In this document: one piece after another, positions 36,891 to 44,465 of the stretch | Layout of the letters: every line of letters begins with the position of its first letter | Position numbering within the stretch: the first letter of the stretch is position 1 | Source of the DNA: an uncultured Muribaculaceae bacterium | GTDB lineage: Bacteria; Bacteroidota; Bacteroidia; Bacteroidales; Muribaculaceae | Length of the DNA: 64,000 bases | Direction of reading: 5' to 3' | Assembly (NCBI GenBank): GCA_947626355.1 | Contig: CANQRV010000002.1 | Coordinates: 1 to 64,000, forward strand | Position numbers and translations under genes: made by a program | The notes under the pieces: generated by a model | What the model saw: only the letters and a program-made list of their open reading frames with translations | Told to the model about the DNA's origin: nothing | Databases searched by the model: none

Positions 36891-36898
36891 TAACTTTG
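36891..36898 (+). promoter_or_regulatory. -7 promoter box (TAACTTTG) of the ROK kinase
   Basis: TAACTTTGCA with a TTG (36869-36871) about 19 bases upstream; the leader to the ATG is ~78 bases, longer than for most genes here. Confidence 0.7.
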
Positions 36899-36980
36899 CA
36901 ATATGATGTCATGCCAGCTGTGTCATGACGTCGCTTCTGTGAGATTTATGTTTTACAACAGTATATAAATTTTTCGTTCT

Positions 36981-38015
36981 ATGAGCAAACCATACGTAGT
37001 TGGTATCGACATCGGCGGCACCAACACTGTGTTCGGCATTGTCGACGCGCGCGGCCATATAGTGGCCAGCGATTCCATAAAGACAGCCAAACACGCGATT
37101 TTCGACGATTATATCGAGGATCTCCGCGTAAACCTCGACAGGCTGCTGAAGGCCAACGACGCTGAAGACAAGATCAAAGGCATAGGCATCGGAGCCCCCA
37201 ACGGCAATTACTATACCGGCGAGATTCTCAATCCGCCAAACCTCCCCTGGGGCCCGGTGATTCCTCTGGCCGAGAAGGTAAGCAAGGCGTTCAACGGCAT
37301 TCCCGTGGCCGTCACCAACGACGCCAACGCCGCCGCCCTTGGCGAGATGACATACGGCGCCGCACGCGGTATGAAGGACTTCATCATGATCACCCTCGGC
37401 ACGGGTGTCGGCTCCGGCATCGTCATCAACGGTCAGCTCGTATATGGTCATGACGGTTTCGCCGGTGAGCTCGGACACGTCATCATGAAGCGCAACAACG
37501 GCCGTATCTGCGGCTGCGGACGCACGGGTTGCCTCGAGGCTTACTGCTCCGCTACCGGAGTGGCACGCACGGCAAGGGAATTCCTTGAGGTGAGGTCGGA
37601 GCCATCCACGCTCCGCAACCTCCAGATCGAGGACATCACATCCAAGGACGTCTACGAGGCTGCTGTGGCAGGTGACAAGATGGCTAAGGAGATCTTCGAC
37701 TACACGGCCAAGATCCTCGCCCAGGCGTTCGCCGATATGGTGGCTTTCTCGAGCCCCCAGGCCATAATCCTCTTCGGCGGTCTCGCCCGAAGCGGCGACC
37801 TTCTGCTCAAGCCTCTCCGTGAGGAATTCGAGAAGCAGCTCATGCCTATCTTCCGCGGCAAGACGAAGATCATCCTCTCCGAGCTCAAGGAGAGCGACGC
37901 CGCTGTGCTCGGCGCCTCCGCCCTCGGCTGGGAAGCGAAATATAAATATGAGGTGCCCTCTTTCGACAGGTCTCTCCCGATAGATCCGGCTCCCGCCGAA
38001 AGGCCCGAAGCCTGA
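36981..38015 (+). CDS. ROK-family sugar kinase (glucokinase-like)
   Basis: A 344-residue ROK kinase probably phosphorylating glucose or a related hexose. ATP-binding phosphate-1 motif DIGGTNTVFGIVD, sugar-binding GIGAPNGNY and VAVTNDANAAALGEMTYGAARGMKDFIMITLGTGVGSGIVING, the E-x-G-H motif (FAGELGHVIM) and the ROK zinc site CGCGRTGCLEAYCSATG are all present. There is no N-terminal helix-turn-helix, so it is the kinase and not the repressor subclass. Followed by a strong terminator. Confidence 0.93.
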   Translation: MSKPYVVGIDIGGTNTVFGIVDARGHIVASDSIKTAKHAIFDDYIEDLRVNLDRLLKANDAEDKIKGIGIGAPNGNYYTGEILNPPNLPWGPVIPLAEKVSKAFNGIPVAVTNDANAAALGEMTYGAARGMKDFIMITLGTGVGSGIVINGQLVYGHDGFAGELGHVIMKRNNGRICGCGRTGCLEAYCSATGVARTAREFLEVRSEPSTLRNLQIEDITSKDVYEAAVAGDKMAKEIFDYTAKILAQAFADMVAFSSPQAIILFGGLARSGDLLLKPLREEFEKQLMPIFRGKTKIILSELKESDAAVLGASALGWEAKYKYEVPSFDRSLPIDPAPAERPEA

Positions 38016-38030
38016 CCCCGATTGATATAG

Positions 38031-38066
38031 GATTTATAAGATTTATAAGACTTATAAAATTTACAA
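38031..38066. repeat. Four tandem 9-bp units (GATTTATAA)
   Basis: GATTTATAA GATTTATAA GACTTATAA AATTTACAA lies directly behind the kinase gene: two exact and two diverged copies, AT-rich, before the terminator. Confidence 0.7.
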
Positions 38067-38070
38067 TACT

Positions 38071-38106
38071 GAAGGAGGCCCCGGACATCAGCCCGGGGCC
38101 TCCTTC
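38071..38106. terminator. Bidirectional terminator between the ROK kinase and maf
   Basis: GAAGGAGGCCCCGG / CCGGGGCCTCCTTC form a 14-bp perfect stem between converging genes. Confidence 0.8.
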
Positions 38107-38136
38107 ACCCTTCACCCTTCACTCTTGCGCGAAGCG

Positions 38137-38718
38137 CTAAAACATCTTCAGCTCCTCGTAGAGCCTGTGGATAGGCAGCCCCATCACGTTGTAGAAGCTT
38201 CCTTCTATCGACTCCACGGCTACACACCCTATCCATTCCTGGATGCCGTAGGCTCCGGCCTTGTCGAGCGGCGAATAGTTCTGCACGTAATAGCGGGCCT
38301 CCTCTTCCGAGAATGCCGCGAAGGTCACTTTCGTCACCGTAGTGAACGATGTGCGCCGGTCGCTGGTGGTGATGGTCACTCCCGTGGCTACCTCGTGGGT
38401 CTTTCCGGCCAGGCTCATCAGCATCTCCACTGCCTCCTTGTCGTCGTGTGGCTTTCCCAGTATACGTCCTTCGCTCACCACCACCGTGTCGGCGGTGATG
38501 AAGAGCTCGTTGCCCGTGATGTGGCGCTGATATACGTCGGCTTTCTCCGACGATATATACTGTGCCACCTCCAGCGGCGGGATGTCGTCGGGATAATCTT
38601 CCCTGATTCCACCTATTGTGACCACATGAAACGGTATGCGGAGCTTCTGGAGGAGCTCGCGCCTGCGTGGCGATTTGCTCGCCAGCAGAATCTTGTATTT
38701 CTCGAGATTGTCAAGCAT
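38137..38718 (-). CDS. maf: Maf-family nucleotide pyrophosphatase
   Basis: A 193-residue Maf protein, predicted to hydrolyse non-canonical or excess dTTP/UTP to the monophosphate. Motifs: ILLASKSPRRRELLQKL, FITADTVVVSEGRILGKPHDDKEAVEMLMSLAGKTHEVATGV, YSPLDKAGAYGIQEW and NVMGLPIHRLYEEL. Length is normal. It is the last gene of the minus run with kdsC-like, Rossmann and ATP-grasp genes, separated from kdsC by 108 bases that contain an R2 repeat. Confidence 0.95.
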   Translation of the reverse strand: MLDNLEKYKILLASKSPRRRELLQKLRIPFHVVTIGGIREDYPDDIPPLEVAQYISSEKADVYQRHITGNELFITADTVVVSEGRILGKPHDDKEAVEMLMSLAGKTHEVATGVTITTSDRRTSFTTVTKVTFAAFSEEEARYYVQNYSPLDKAGAYGIQEWIGCVAVESIEGSFYNVMGLPIHRLYEELKMF

Positions 38719-38771
38719 TTCTCCAATTATTTAATATGACTGTCGCATAATACACATTACATTAATATCAT

Positions 38772-38804
38772 GGCTTGTAGGGACATGCCTTCGGCATGTT
38801 TCCC
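38772..38804. repeat. R2 palindromic repeat
   Basis: GGCTTGTAGGGACATGCC TTC GGCATGTTTCCC, one base different from the copy at 3462-3494, located in the maf/kdsC gap. Confidence 0.7.
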
Positions 38805-38826
38805 TGCCGCCGTCGGTTAAGTCCTT

Positions 38827-39351
38827 TCACCAGCCGAACGACTTCGCGTCGCGCATCCAGAGCCCGGCTGCCTTGAGCGTCTGCTCTATTAGGTCGCGCA
38901 CACAGCCGTATCCTCCGCCGCACGGCGACACGTATCTGGCTGTCTGCTTCACCTCCCATGCCGCGTCGTGAGGCGCGCAGGGGAGTGCCACATGCCGCAT
39001 GGCCTGCAGGTCGGGTATGTCGTCGCCCATATAGGCCACCTCTTCCGGCCTCAGTCCGTTGTCGGCCATCCACTGTTCGAGTATCGGCAGTTTGTGGGCC
39101 GCGCCCTGGAAGATGTCGGTGATGCCCAGGGCTGAGAAGCGTTTCTCCACAGCCACGGTCCTGCCGCCGGTGATTATGGCTATCCTGTAGCCCAGCTTCA
39201 CGGCGAGCTGAAGTGCGTAGCCGTCCTTGATGTTCACCATCCGCATGGGCTGTCCCTCATTGTCCATCGGTATGGTGGAGGGGGAGAGCACTCCGTCTAC
39301 GTCGAAGGCGAATGCCTTGATTTTGGTAAGGTCGTAGTCTATTGAGCTCAT
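38827..39351 (-). CDS. kdsC: HAD phosphatase, KdsC-like (KDO 8-phosphate phosphatase)
   Basis: A 174-residue C0-type HAD hydrolase, the KdsC size and layout: nucleophile motif FAFDVDGVLS, IITGGRTVAVEKRFSALGI (motif II region), ILEQWMADNGLRPEEVAYMGDDIPDLQAM (motif III/IV) and the C-terminal GGYGCVRDLIEQTLKAAG that closes the neighbouring active site in the tetramer. It should release KDO from KDO-8-phosphate for lipid A/LPS core synthesis. The ATG at 39351 overlaps the preceding stop by four bases (ATGA). The longer ORF-track frame starting at 39969 is a shadow of the upstream gene. Confidence 0.85.
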   Translation of the reverse strand: MSSIDYDLTKIKAFAFDVDGVLSPSTIPMDNEGQPMRMVNIKDGYALQLAVKLGYRIAIITGGRTVAVEKRFSALGITDIFQGAAHKLPILEQWMADNGLRPEEVAYMGDDIPDLQAMRHVALPCAPHDAAWEVKQTARYVSPCGGGYGCVRDLIEQTLKAAGLWMRDAKSFGW

Positions 39352-40094
39352 TGTCTGTTGTGTGTTTCTTTGTCGTTTTGTGTGTTGTCGCTGATGGCGA
39401 TGATCGAGTCGGTCAGTAGTCCGTAGATCTCCTTCATGCGTCCACTGTCGGCCAATGCCTCGAGGTGCGCGTTGATGGTCTTGGTGTCTCTGCGTGCGGC
39501 CGGTCCGGTCTGGGCCTTGGCGGGAGTCGTCTTCCGCAGCTTGCCCACTGTCTCGCCGATCAGCGGGAGCAGTACGCTGATGTCGTAGCCCTTCTCTCGC
39601 AGCAGCGAGTCGGCGAGCGTGTAAAGGTGGTTGGTGAAGTTGCAGGCCATCACCGAAGCTATGTGCAGCTGCTTCCTTGCGTCGGAATCGGCCCGGTGTA
39701 CTGTCGGCGACACCAAGGCCGCTATTCCCGACAGGGCCTCGGCAGTCGGCTCGCTGTCGCCCTCTATGAAGAAGGGTATAGAGGTGTAGTCGATCTCTAC
39801 GTCGCGGCTGAAGGTCTGTAGCGGATAGAACACTCCGCGATGCTCGAACAATCCGAGTGCCTCCATCGGCGTGCTTCCTGATGTATGGGCCACGATGCCG
39901 TTGAAGCCTGTGGCATGCAGGGCTTTCGCCACATCGGCGATAGCGTTGTCGGATACGCATATCAGGCATGCCTCCGCCTCCAGCGGCAGACCTTCGAGCG
40001 TGTGGGGATTCACTATCGCCACATCAGCATGGCTGTGGAGCGCTTTGCCGAGATGTGTGGCCACGTTGCCGCGTCCTATGATTGCTATTTTCAT
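39348..40094 (-). CDS. Rossmann-fold DUF2520 protein (NADP-oxidoreductase-like)
   Basis: A 248-residue protein with an N-terminal dinucleotide-binding fold (MKIAIIGRGNVATHLGKAL) and segments of the Rossmann-like/DUF2520 family: CVSDNAIADVAKAL, VAHTSGSTPMEALGLFEHRGVFYPLQTFS and, in the C-terminal helical half, LHIASVMACNFTNHLYTLADSLL. It resembles pyrroline-5-carboxylate reductase and ketopantoate reductase architecture, but no substrate is known. It overlaps both neighbours by four bases (ATGA), so the three genes are translationally coupled. Confidence 0.85.
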   Translation of the reverse strand: MKIAIIGRGNVATHLGKALHSHADVAIVNPHTLEGLPLEAEACLICVSDNAIADVAKALHATGFNGIVAHTSGSTPMEALGLFEHRGVFYPLQTFSRDVEIDYTSIPFFIEGDSEPTAEALSGIAALVSPTVHRADSDARKQLHIASVMACNFTNHLYTLADSLLREKGYDISVLLPLIGETVGKLRKTTPAKAQTGPAARRDTKTINAHLEALADSGRMKEIYGLLTDSIIAISDNTQNDKETHNRQ

Positions 40095-41077
40095 GTCCTT
40101 AAGCGTTTTCTATCGGTTTTCATGCATGTCGCCATCCCCATGGTCATACGGAAGTTGATCTCGAAGCATGGGTGTATCTGCCCGGCCGTGGTGACGGCCA
40201 TGTCGATGCCGCATGGCCCGTAATATCTTCCGAGCGCTATCTTTGTGAGTGCCCTCCTCTGGGCCTCCACCGTTCTGTAGAGAGGGTAGTCGGTCTTGCT
40301 CCCGATCATCTTTATCAGTTCCTCCTGTGGCAGCTCGATGTTGCCGGCATAACGCCCTCTGCCTGTGATGTGGAAGCAGGAAAAGCCTATAAACGAGACC
40401 TTATTCCTTCCTATCTCCCATTCCGTAGCGATGTCGAGGGCACGCTCCACGTTTTTCTCACCCATCACGCTACCCTGACGCCTGATTATGCCGCGGGCCC
40501 ACTGCACGGTCTGTTCTCGGGTGAGCCCGGCGGTAGGGTAGACGCCTCGTCCGCTTGAGCTCCAGGGTGCCTTCAGCCAGCATGCCGGGTGCGACTCAGT
40601 GTAGGCCACGGCTTCTTCGGCGGAGTGCAGCTCCTGCGGCAGCTCGAAGCCCTCGGGCATCTCGATCATCTTCGCCATCTCTCTGAGGAAAGCGATGGTG
40701 GTGCGCCTGTGGGAAAGGGTGCGTAGCGCGCTGATACTCTCTTCCGAGGGGAGCAGCGACTCATCGACGCCCACGCTGAGGAGCGTATGGCGCAGGGTGC
40801 GGTTCCATCCCCAGGGCCTTATCCTCATCCCCGGACACATACACGAAGCCACATATCGGATATCGGCCACCATGACTCCCGGTGGTGCCATGAGTGCGAG
40901 TTCATGCGCGTTGCCGTCGAGAGCCGCCACTACATCTCCGGGCTCGGCGTAGGCGAAAGGGATATGGGCCAGCTCCCTGCGCATCGCCGTGATCTTGGCC
41001 GTCGGCGTGTAGCTCACGGAGTCGGCGGCCAGCGCGTAGTCGGTGTCCGGGTTGAATATGTGGAGGGTCGGGGTCAT
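40091..41077 (-). CDS. ATP-grasp-like protein of unknown function
   Basis: A 328-residue protein with marks of the ATP-grasp fold: ACWLKAPWSSSGRGVYPTAG (nucleotide lysine and glycine-rich loop, residues ~165-185), VMGEKNVERALDIATEWEIG, and GPCGIDMAVTTAGQIHPCFEINFRMTMG near the C-terminus (acidic/Asn metal site E-x-N-x-R). Such enzymes ligate a carboxylate to an amine or thiol using ATP. The N-terminal HIFNPDTDYALAADSVSYTPTAKITAMRRELAHIP is unlike known members I can recall. The ATG at 41077 is used; the ORF-track start would run through the rpoZ terminator and gene. Its stop overlaps the DUF2520 start. Confidence 0.65.
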   Translation of the reverse strand: MTPTLHIFNPDTDYALAADSVSYTPTAKITAMRRELAHIPFAYAEPGDVVAALDGNAHELALMAPPGVMVADIRYVASCMCPGMRIRPWGWNRTLRHTLLSVGVDESLLPSEESISALRTLSHRRTTIAFLREMAKMIEMPEGFELPQELHSAEEAVAYTESHPACWLKAPWSSSGRGVYPTAGLTREQTVQWARGIIRRQGSVMGEKNVERALDIATEWEIGRNKVSFIGFSCFHITGRGRYAGNIELPQEELIKMIGSKTDYPLYRTVEAQRRALTKIALGRYYGPCGIDMAVTTAGQIHPCFEINFRMTMGMATCMKTDRKRLRT

Positions 41078-41107
41078 AGCGGGACGGGGATATATCCGGA
41101 AGCGGAT

Positions 41108-41131
41108 AAAAAAAGCCGGAGAGACTCCGGC
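41108..41131 (-). terminator. Rho-independent terminator of rpoZ
   Basis: On the minus strand GCCGGAG TCT CTCCGGC followed by TTTTTTT, an ideal intrinsic terminator 23 bases past the rpoZ stop and 31 bases before the ATP-grasp-like gene. Confidence 0.85.
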
Positions 41132-41154
41132 GCGGTGGAATTGATTCGGCTGCC

Positions 41155-41490
41155 TCAGTCGTCGAGACGGTCGCGCTCCTTGGTGGGATTCGAGAAATAG
41201 AGCTTGTGCTCGATATATTCCTGAGTGGCGATCAGCGTGGGCTTCGGGAGCTTCTCGTAGAAGCGGGAAATCTCTATCTGCTCGCGGTTTTCCGATACTT
41301 CCTCGAGGTTGTCGGTAGAAGCGAATTCCTGAAGCTTTTTCTCGAGTTCCTTCTTCATCTCGAGCGCTATCTGGTTGGCGCGCTTGCCGATGATGCATAC
41401 GGTCTCATAGACGTTGCCCGTCTGCTCGGTCATGGCGTTCATGTCGCGGGTGACGGTGTTGAGGGGAGCGTTGGTTTTCTTGTAGTCCAT
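41155..41490 (-). CDS. rpoZ: RNA polymerase omega subunit, Bacteroidetes type
   Basis: A 111-residue protein of the Bacteroidetes omega/Rpb6-like family: MDYKKTNAPLNTVTRDMNAM, VYETVCIIGKRANQIALEMKKELEKKLQEFAS (the Rpb6/omega helix with ANQI) and ENREQIEISRFYEKLPKPTLIATQEYIEHKLYF. It stabilises the beta' subunit during polymerase assembly. It sits 51 bases behind bamD and ends in its own terminator. Confidence 0.9.
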   Translation of the reverse strand: MDYKKTNAPLNTVTRDMNAMTEQTGNVYETVCIIGKRANQIALEMKKELEKKLQEFASTDNLEEVSENREQIEISRFYEKLPKPTLIATQEYIEHKLYFSNPTKERDRLDD

Positions 41491-41541
41491 AATTCGGTGA
41501 TTATGCTTTATGGGTTATCGGTTTCTTGTTGGGTGCCCTTG

Positions 41542-42342
41542 TCAGTCCTGCACGTGCTTGCGGGCGATGTTGTAGATGTTGTCGGCTTCCTTGCGGTTTT
41601 TTGTGTCGGGATAGTTGTTGATAAACGAGAAATACTCGTCGACCACCTCCCGGTATCGGTCTGCCTGACGCTCGGCGATGCTCTGCCGGGCCTCCTGGAA
41701 TTTGGATTTGAGTATCAGCAGCTCGAAGTCCTCGCGGTATTTGGAATAGGGGTAGTTTTTGAGGGCGTTCTGGGCTGTTATGATAGCCGACTGGTAGTTG
41801 TTGCCGCGGAAGTTGCCGAGGTTGTAGTATAGCTGGGAGTTCTGAAGCTCCTTCAGCGTCAGCTTGTCCTGCATCTCGAATATGGCGTTCTGTGCGATGG
41901 AGACGCGGTCGCTGTCGGGGAAGTAGTCGAGAAAACCCTGGAGCTCCTCGATGGCCTTCACCGTCATGCTCTGGTCGAGCTGAGGGTCGGGGGAGTCGAG
42001 ATAGTAGCCGTAGCCAGAATAGAAGCGGGCGAGCTCGGCATAGCGCCCTTTCGGATAGCGCGAGTAGTAGGTCTTGAAGTTGACCCCCGAGTTCATGTAG
42101 TCTTTGTTTTCAAAATACGACATGCCGAGGAGGAAGAGGGCTTCCTCCCCTTTGGGGCCGCCGCGAAGGGGCACTATGAGGTCGCTCAGCACTGTGGCTG
42201 CCTGGGTGAACTTACGCTGGTCGAAGGCTCGCTTCGCATAGTCGAATTTATAATCAACGTCGCGGCTCTTCAACACCTTGTTGTATTCGCCGCATGAGCA
42301 CATCAGCGCTAAGACGGGTATGAGCAATAGATATTTGTACAT
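41542..42342 (-). CDS. bamD: Outer-membrane assembly lipoprotein BamD
   Basis: A 266-residue lipoprotein (signal YKYLLLIPVLALMCSC, acylated cysteine C17) with TPR-type repeats: YDYAKRAFDQRKFTQAATVLSDLI, GEEALFLLGMSYFENKDYMNSGVNFKTYYSRYPKGRYAELARFYSGYGYY and AIITAQNALKNYPYSKYREDFELLIL. This is the Bacteroidetes BamD (YfiO) layout, part of the beta-barrel assembly complex. The ATG before YKYLLLIP is used; the ORF-track start 12 codons upstream lies in the leader. A TAACTTTG box lies 24 bases upstream, back-to-back with that of the PASTA gene. Confidence 0.92.
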   Translation of the reverse strand: MYKYLLLIPVLALMCSCGEYNKVLKSRDVDYKFDYAKRAFDQRKFTQAATVLSDLIVPLRGGPKGEEALFLLGMSYFENKDYMNSGVNFKTYYSRYPKGRYAELARFYSGYGYYLDSPDPQLDQSMTVKAIEELQGFLDYFPDSDRVSIAQNAIFEMQDKLTLKELQNSQLYYNLGNFRGNNYQSAIITAQNALKNYPYSKYREDFELLILKSKFQEARQSIAERQADRYREVVDEYFSFINNYPDTKNRKEADNIYNIARKHVQD

Positions 42343-42366
42343 CGATCCGATTCTCGCTTTGAATTG

Positions 42367-42374
42367 CAAAGTTA
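42367..42374 (-). promoter_or_regulatory. -7 promoter box (TAACTTTG) of bamD-rpoZ
   Basis: Minus strand TAACTTTGCAATTC, 24 bases before the bamD ATG. Confidence 0.65.
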
Positions 42375-42419
42375 GCAATTATTTTCCAATTTTTGGCCAT
42401 GTATTATGATTTTTTTAGC

Positions 42420-42427
42420 TAACTTTG
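42420..42427 (+). promoter_or_regulatory. -7 promoter box (TAACTTTG) of the PASTA-rluD pair
   Basis: TAACTTTG ends at 42427, and the TTG start in the ORF track (42425) lies inside it. This box decides that translation begins downstream, at the GTG 42479. Confidence 0.65.
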
Positions 42428-42478
42428 AAGCTTGAATCTGAAAAGCGATTTTTTAACCCACTTAAATATCATCTTAAG

Positions 42479-43228
42479 GTGGCACAAAGAAACTCATCAA
42501 ACCACTCTGCCATACGCAATTTGCTCTCCTCGCATCCTATCCTGGCCAATATCGTGATCATAATTCTGGTCGCGGTGCTCGGCCTCTGCATTGTATATTT
42601 CTCCATCGCCATCTTCACGCGCCACGGACAGTCGCGAACGCTACCCGGCGTGGAGAACATGAGCTACACACAGGCCATAGAGCTGCTCCACTCGAAGGGA
42701 TTCCGCGTCGACATCCGCGACTCCCTCTTCCGCGACGACATCAAGCCCGGTTTCGTCATCGAGCAGTTCCCAAAGGCCAATTCCATCGTGAAGCCGGGGC
42801 GCAAGGTGTTCCTCTATATCAATGCGGTCCATCCCAAGGAGGTGGTGGTCGATCCCGACAACCATCCGGCCGAGGACGCCCTCCGCAGCTATTCCTTCCG
42901 CCAGGGGCTCGCGCGCCTCGAGGAGCTTGGCTTCAAGAACATCCGCATCGTGCGTGTGCTCGGCGACCACGACCGTATAGTGAAGGTGACTGCCAACGGC
43001 CGCACGGTGAAGAAGACGCAGAAGGTGCCTGTCAACGCCGCAATAGTGGTGGAGGTCTGCGACGGGCGGCTTGAGGCCGTAAGGGAGTCGCTCCAGATCG
43101 AGGAATACCGCCAATATGTGGATGAATACGACTATGCGGCCGACTCCATCGATGATTATGTCAATCCGGTGCCGGTATCCGACGACGAGGAGACCGGAGA
43201 GGAAGAGGAGGTGACGTTTATACAGTGA
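42479..43228 (+). CDS. Single-pass membrane protein with PASTA domains
   Basis: A ~249-residue protein: basic N-terminus, one membrane helix (ANIVIIILVAVLGLCIVYFSIAIF), then PASTA repeats in the periplasm (TLPGVENMSYTQAIELLHSKGFRVDIRD, PGFVIEQFPKANSIVKPGRKVFLYINA; AEDALRSYSFRQGLARLEELGFKNIRIVRV) and an acidic C-terminal tail. PASTA domains bind muropeptides or peptidoglycan; there is no kinase domain. The start is the GTG at 42479 because the ORF-track TTG lies inside the promoter box. The stop overlaps the GTG of the next gene (GTGA), so it is coupled with the pseudouridine synthase. Confidence 0.82.
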   Translation: MAQRNSSNHSAIRNLLSSHPILANIVIIILVAVLGLCIVYFSIAIFTRHGQSRTLPGVENMSYTQAIELLHSKGFRVDIRDSLFRDDIKPGFVIEQFPKANSIVKPGRKVFLYINAVHPKEVVVDPDNHPAEDALRSYSFRQGLARLEELGFKNIRIVRVLGDHDRIVKVTANGRTVKKTQKVPVNAAIVVEVCDGRLEAVRESLQIEEYRQYVDEYDYAADSIDDYVNPVPVSDDEETGEEEEVTFIQ

Positions 43229-44337
43229 GCGGAATGGAGACGACCGACAGACAGACCGACAGGCTCACGGAGCCTGTCGACGACCCCTGGGCAAGGGATG
43301 GATTCACAGAGATCGAGTCGCCGATCGTGGAGGTGGAGGGGCGCGAGATGTATGAGCACTTCCGCTTCGTGGCCGACAAGGGGCAGCAGCTCCTCCGCGT
43401 CGACAAGTTTCTCGTCGACCGCCTCATCAAGACCTCGCGCAACCGCATCCAGCAGGCGGCCGAGGCGGGATGCATCGTGGTCAACGGCAAGCCCGTGAAG
43501 TCGAGCTATAAGGTGAAGCCCGATGACGTGGTGACGGTGGTGATGGACCGCCCGCGCTACGAGTTCGAGATCCTCGCGGAGGATATCCCTCTTGATATAG
43601 TGTATGAGGACGACGACGTGCTGGTGGTCAACAAGCCCGCCGGCCTTGTGGTGCATCCCGCCACCGGCAACCGCCACGGCACTCTCGTCAACGCCCTCGC
43701 GTATTATTTCCGCAACAACCCCGACTACGACGTCAACGACCCGCGCCTCGGGCTCATCCACCGCATCGACAAGGATACCTCCGGTCTACTCGTCATCGCC
43801 AAGACCCCGGAGGCAAAGACCGACCTGAGCCTCCAGTTCTTCAACAAGACCACGCGCCGTGAGTATGTAGCCGTGATATGGGGAGAGTTTCCCGAGCCGG
43901 AGGGCACCATCACCGGCAATATCACGCGCAATCCGAAGGACCGTCTCCAGATGATGGTGTCGCCCGATCCCGAGGTGGGCAAGCACGCCGTCACCCACTA
44001 CCGCCAGATCGAGTCGTTCGGATACGTCAGCGTGGTGAAGTGTGTGCTCGAGACAGGACGCACCCATCAGATCCGCGTCCACATGCTCAGCAAGGGGCAT
44101 CCTCTCTTCAATGACGCCCGCTATGGTGGCGACCGAATCCTCAAGGGGCTCCGCACCGCCTCCTACACCAGGTTTATCGACAATTGCTTCGAGGTCTGTC
44201 CCCGCCAGGCCCTCCACGCCAGAACGCTCGGATTCGTGCATCCGCGCACCGGGCAGCAGATGGATTTCGAGTGTCCTATCCCCGACGACATGACCAATCT
44301 CATCGAGCGCTGGCGCCGCTATAAGGGCGCGGAGTGA
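43225..44337 (+). CDS. rluD: RluA/RluD-family 23S rRNA pseudouridine synthase
   Basis: A 367-370-residue enzyme that isomerises uridines in large-subunit rRNA. An S4 RNA-binding domain (LRVDKFLVDRLIKTSRNRIQQAAEAGCIVVNGKPVKSSYKVKPDD) precedes the catalytic domain with HRIDKDTSGLLVIAKT (nucleophile D182), TRREYVAVIWGEF and ETGRTHQIRVHMLSKGHPLFNDARYGG. Translation may start at the GTG overlapping the previous stop or at the ATG three codons later. The exact target uridine cannot be told from the sequence; RluD is the usual match. Confidence 0.93.
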   Translation: MSGMETTDRQTDRLTEPVDDPWARDGFTEIESPIVEVEGREMYEHFRFVADKGQQLLRVDKFLVDRLIKTSRNRIQQAAEAGCIVVNGKPVKSSYKVKPDDVVTVVMDRPRYEFEILAEDIPLDIVYEDDDVLVVNKPAGLVVHPATGNRHGTLVNALAYYFRNNPDYDVNDPRLGLIHRIDKDTSGLLVIAKTPEAKTDLSLQFFNKTTRREYVAVIWGEFPEPEGTITGNITRNPKDRLQMMVSPDPEVGKHAVTHYRQIESFGYVSVVKCVLETGRTHQIRVHMLSKGHPLFNDARYGGDRILKGLRTASYTRFIDNCFEVCPRQALHARTLGFVHPRTGQQMDFECPIPDDMTNLIERWRRYKGAE

Positions 44338-44345
44338 CGTTATGT

Positions 44346-44365
44346 CACCCTCTGCGGGTGTTTTT
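44346..44365 (+). terminator. Weak terminator behind rluD
   Basis: CACCC-TCTGC-GGGTG followed by TTTTT, 9 bases past the stop; only a five-pair stem. Confidence 0.45.
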
Positions 44366-44399
44366 CCGGTTTTCACGCTTGAGTTACGGATTTATTTGT

Positions 44400-44407
44400 T
44401 AACTTTG
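44400..44407 (+). promoter_or_regulatory. -7 promoter box (TAACTTTG) of the acyltransferase gene
   Basis: TAACTTTGCAG with a TTG (44379-44381) about 18 bases upstream; 58 bases before the ATG. Confidence 0.7.
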
Positions 44408-44465
44408 CAGAAGAGGTCGGCTCCCTATGCCGTCTTTCCATTTTTTTTGCCCATTTTAGATCTAT

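Noticed and set aside
36981-38015. ROK transcriptional repressor
   Set aside because: There is no N-terminal helix-turn-helix; the protein starts directly with the phosphate-binding motif of kinases.
38827-39969. 380-codon version of the kdsC-like gene
   Set aside because: The first 206 codons are the out-of-frame shadow of the DUF2520 gene; the real start is the ATG at 39351 overlapping its stop.
42425-42478. TTG start of the PASTA protein in the ORF track
   Set aside because: It lies inside the TAACTTTG promoter box, so this part should not be transcribed; the GTG at 42479 with TTAAGG in front is preferred.
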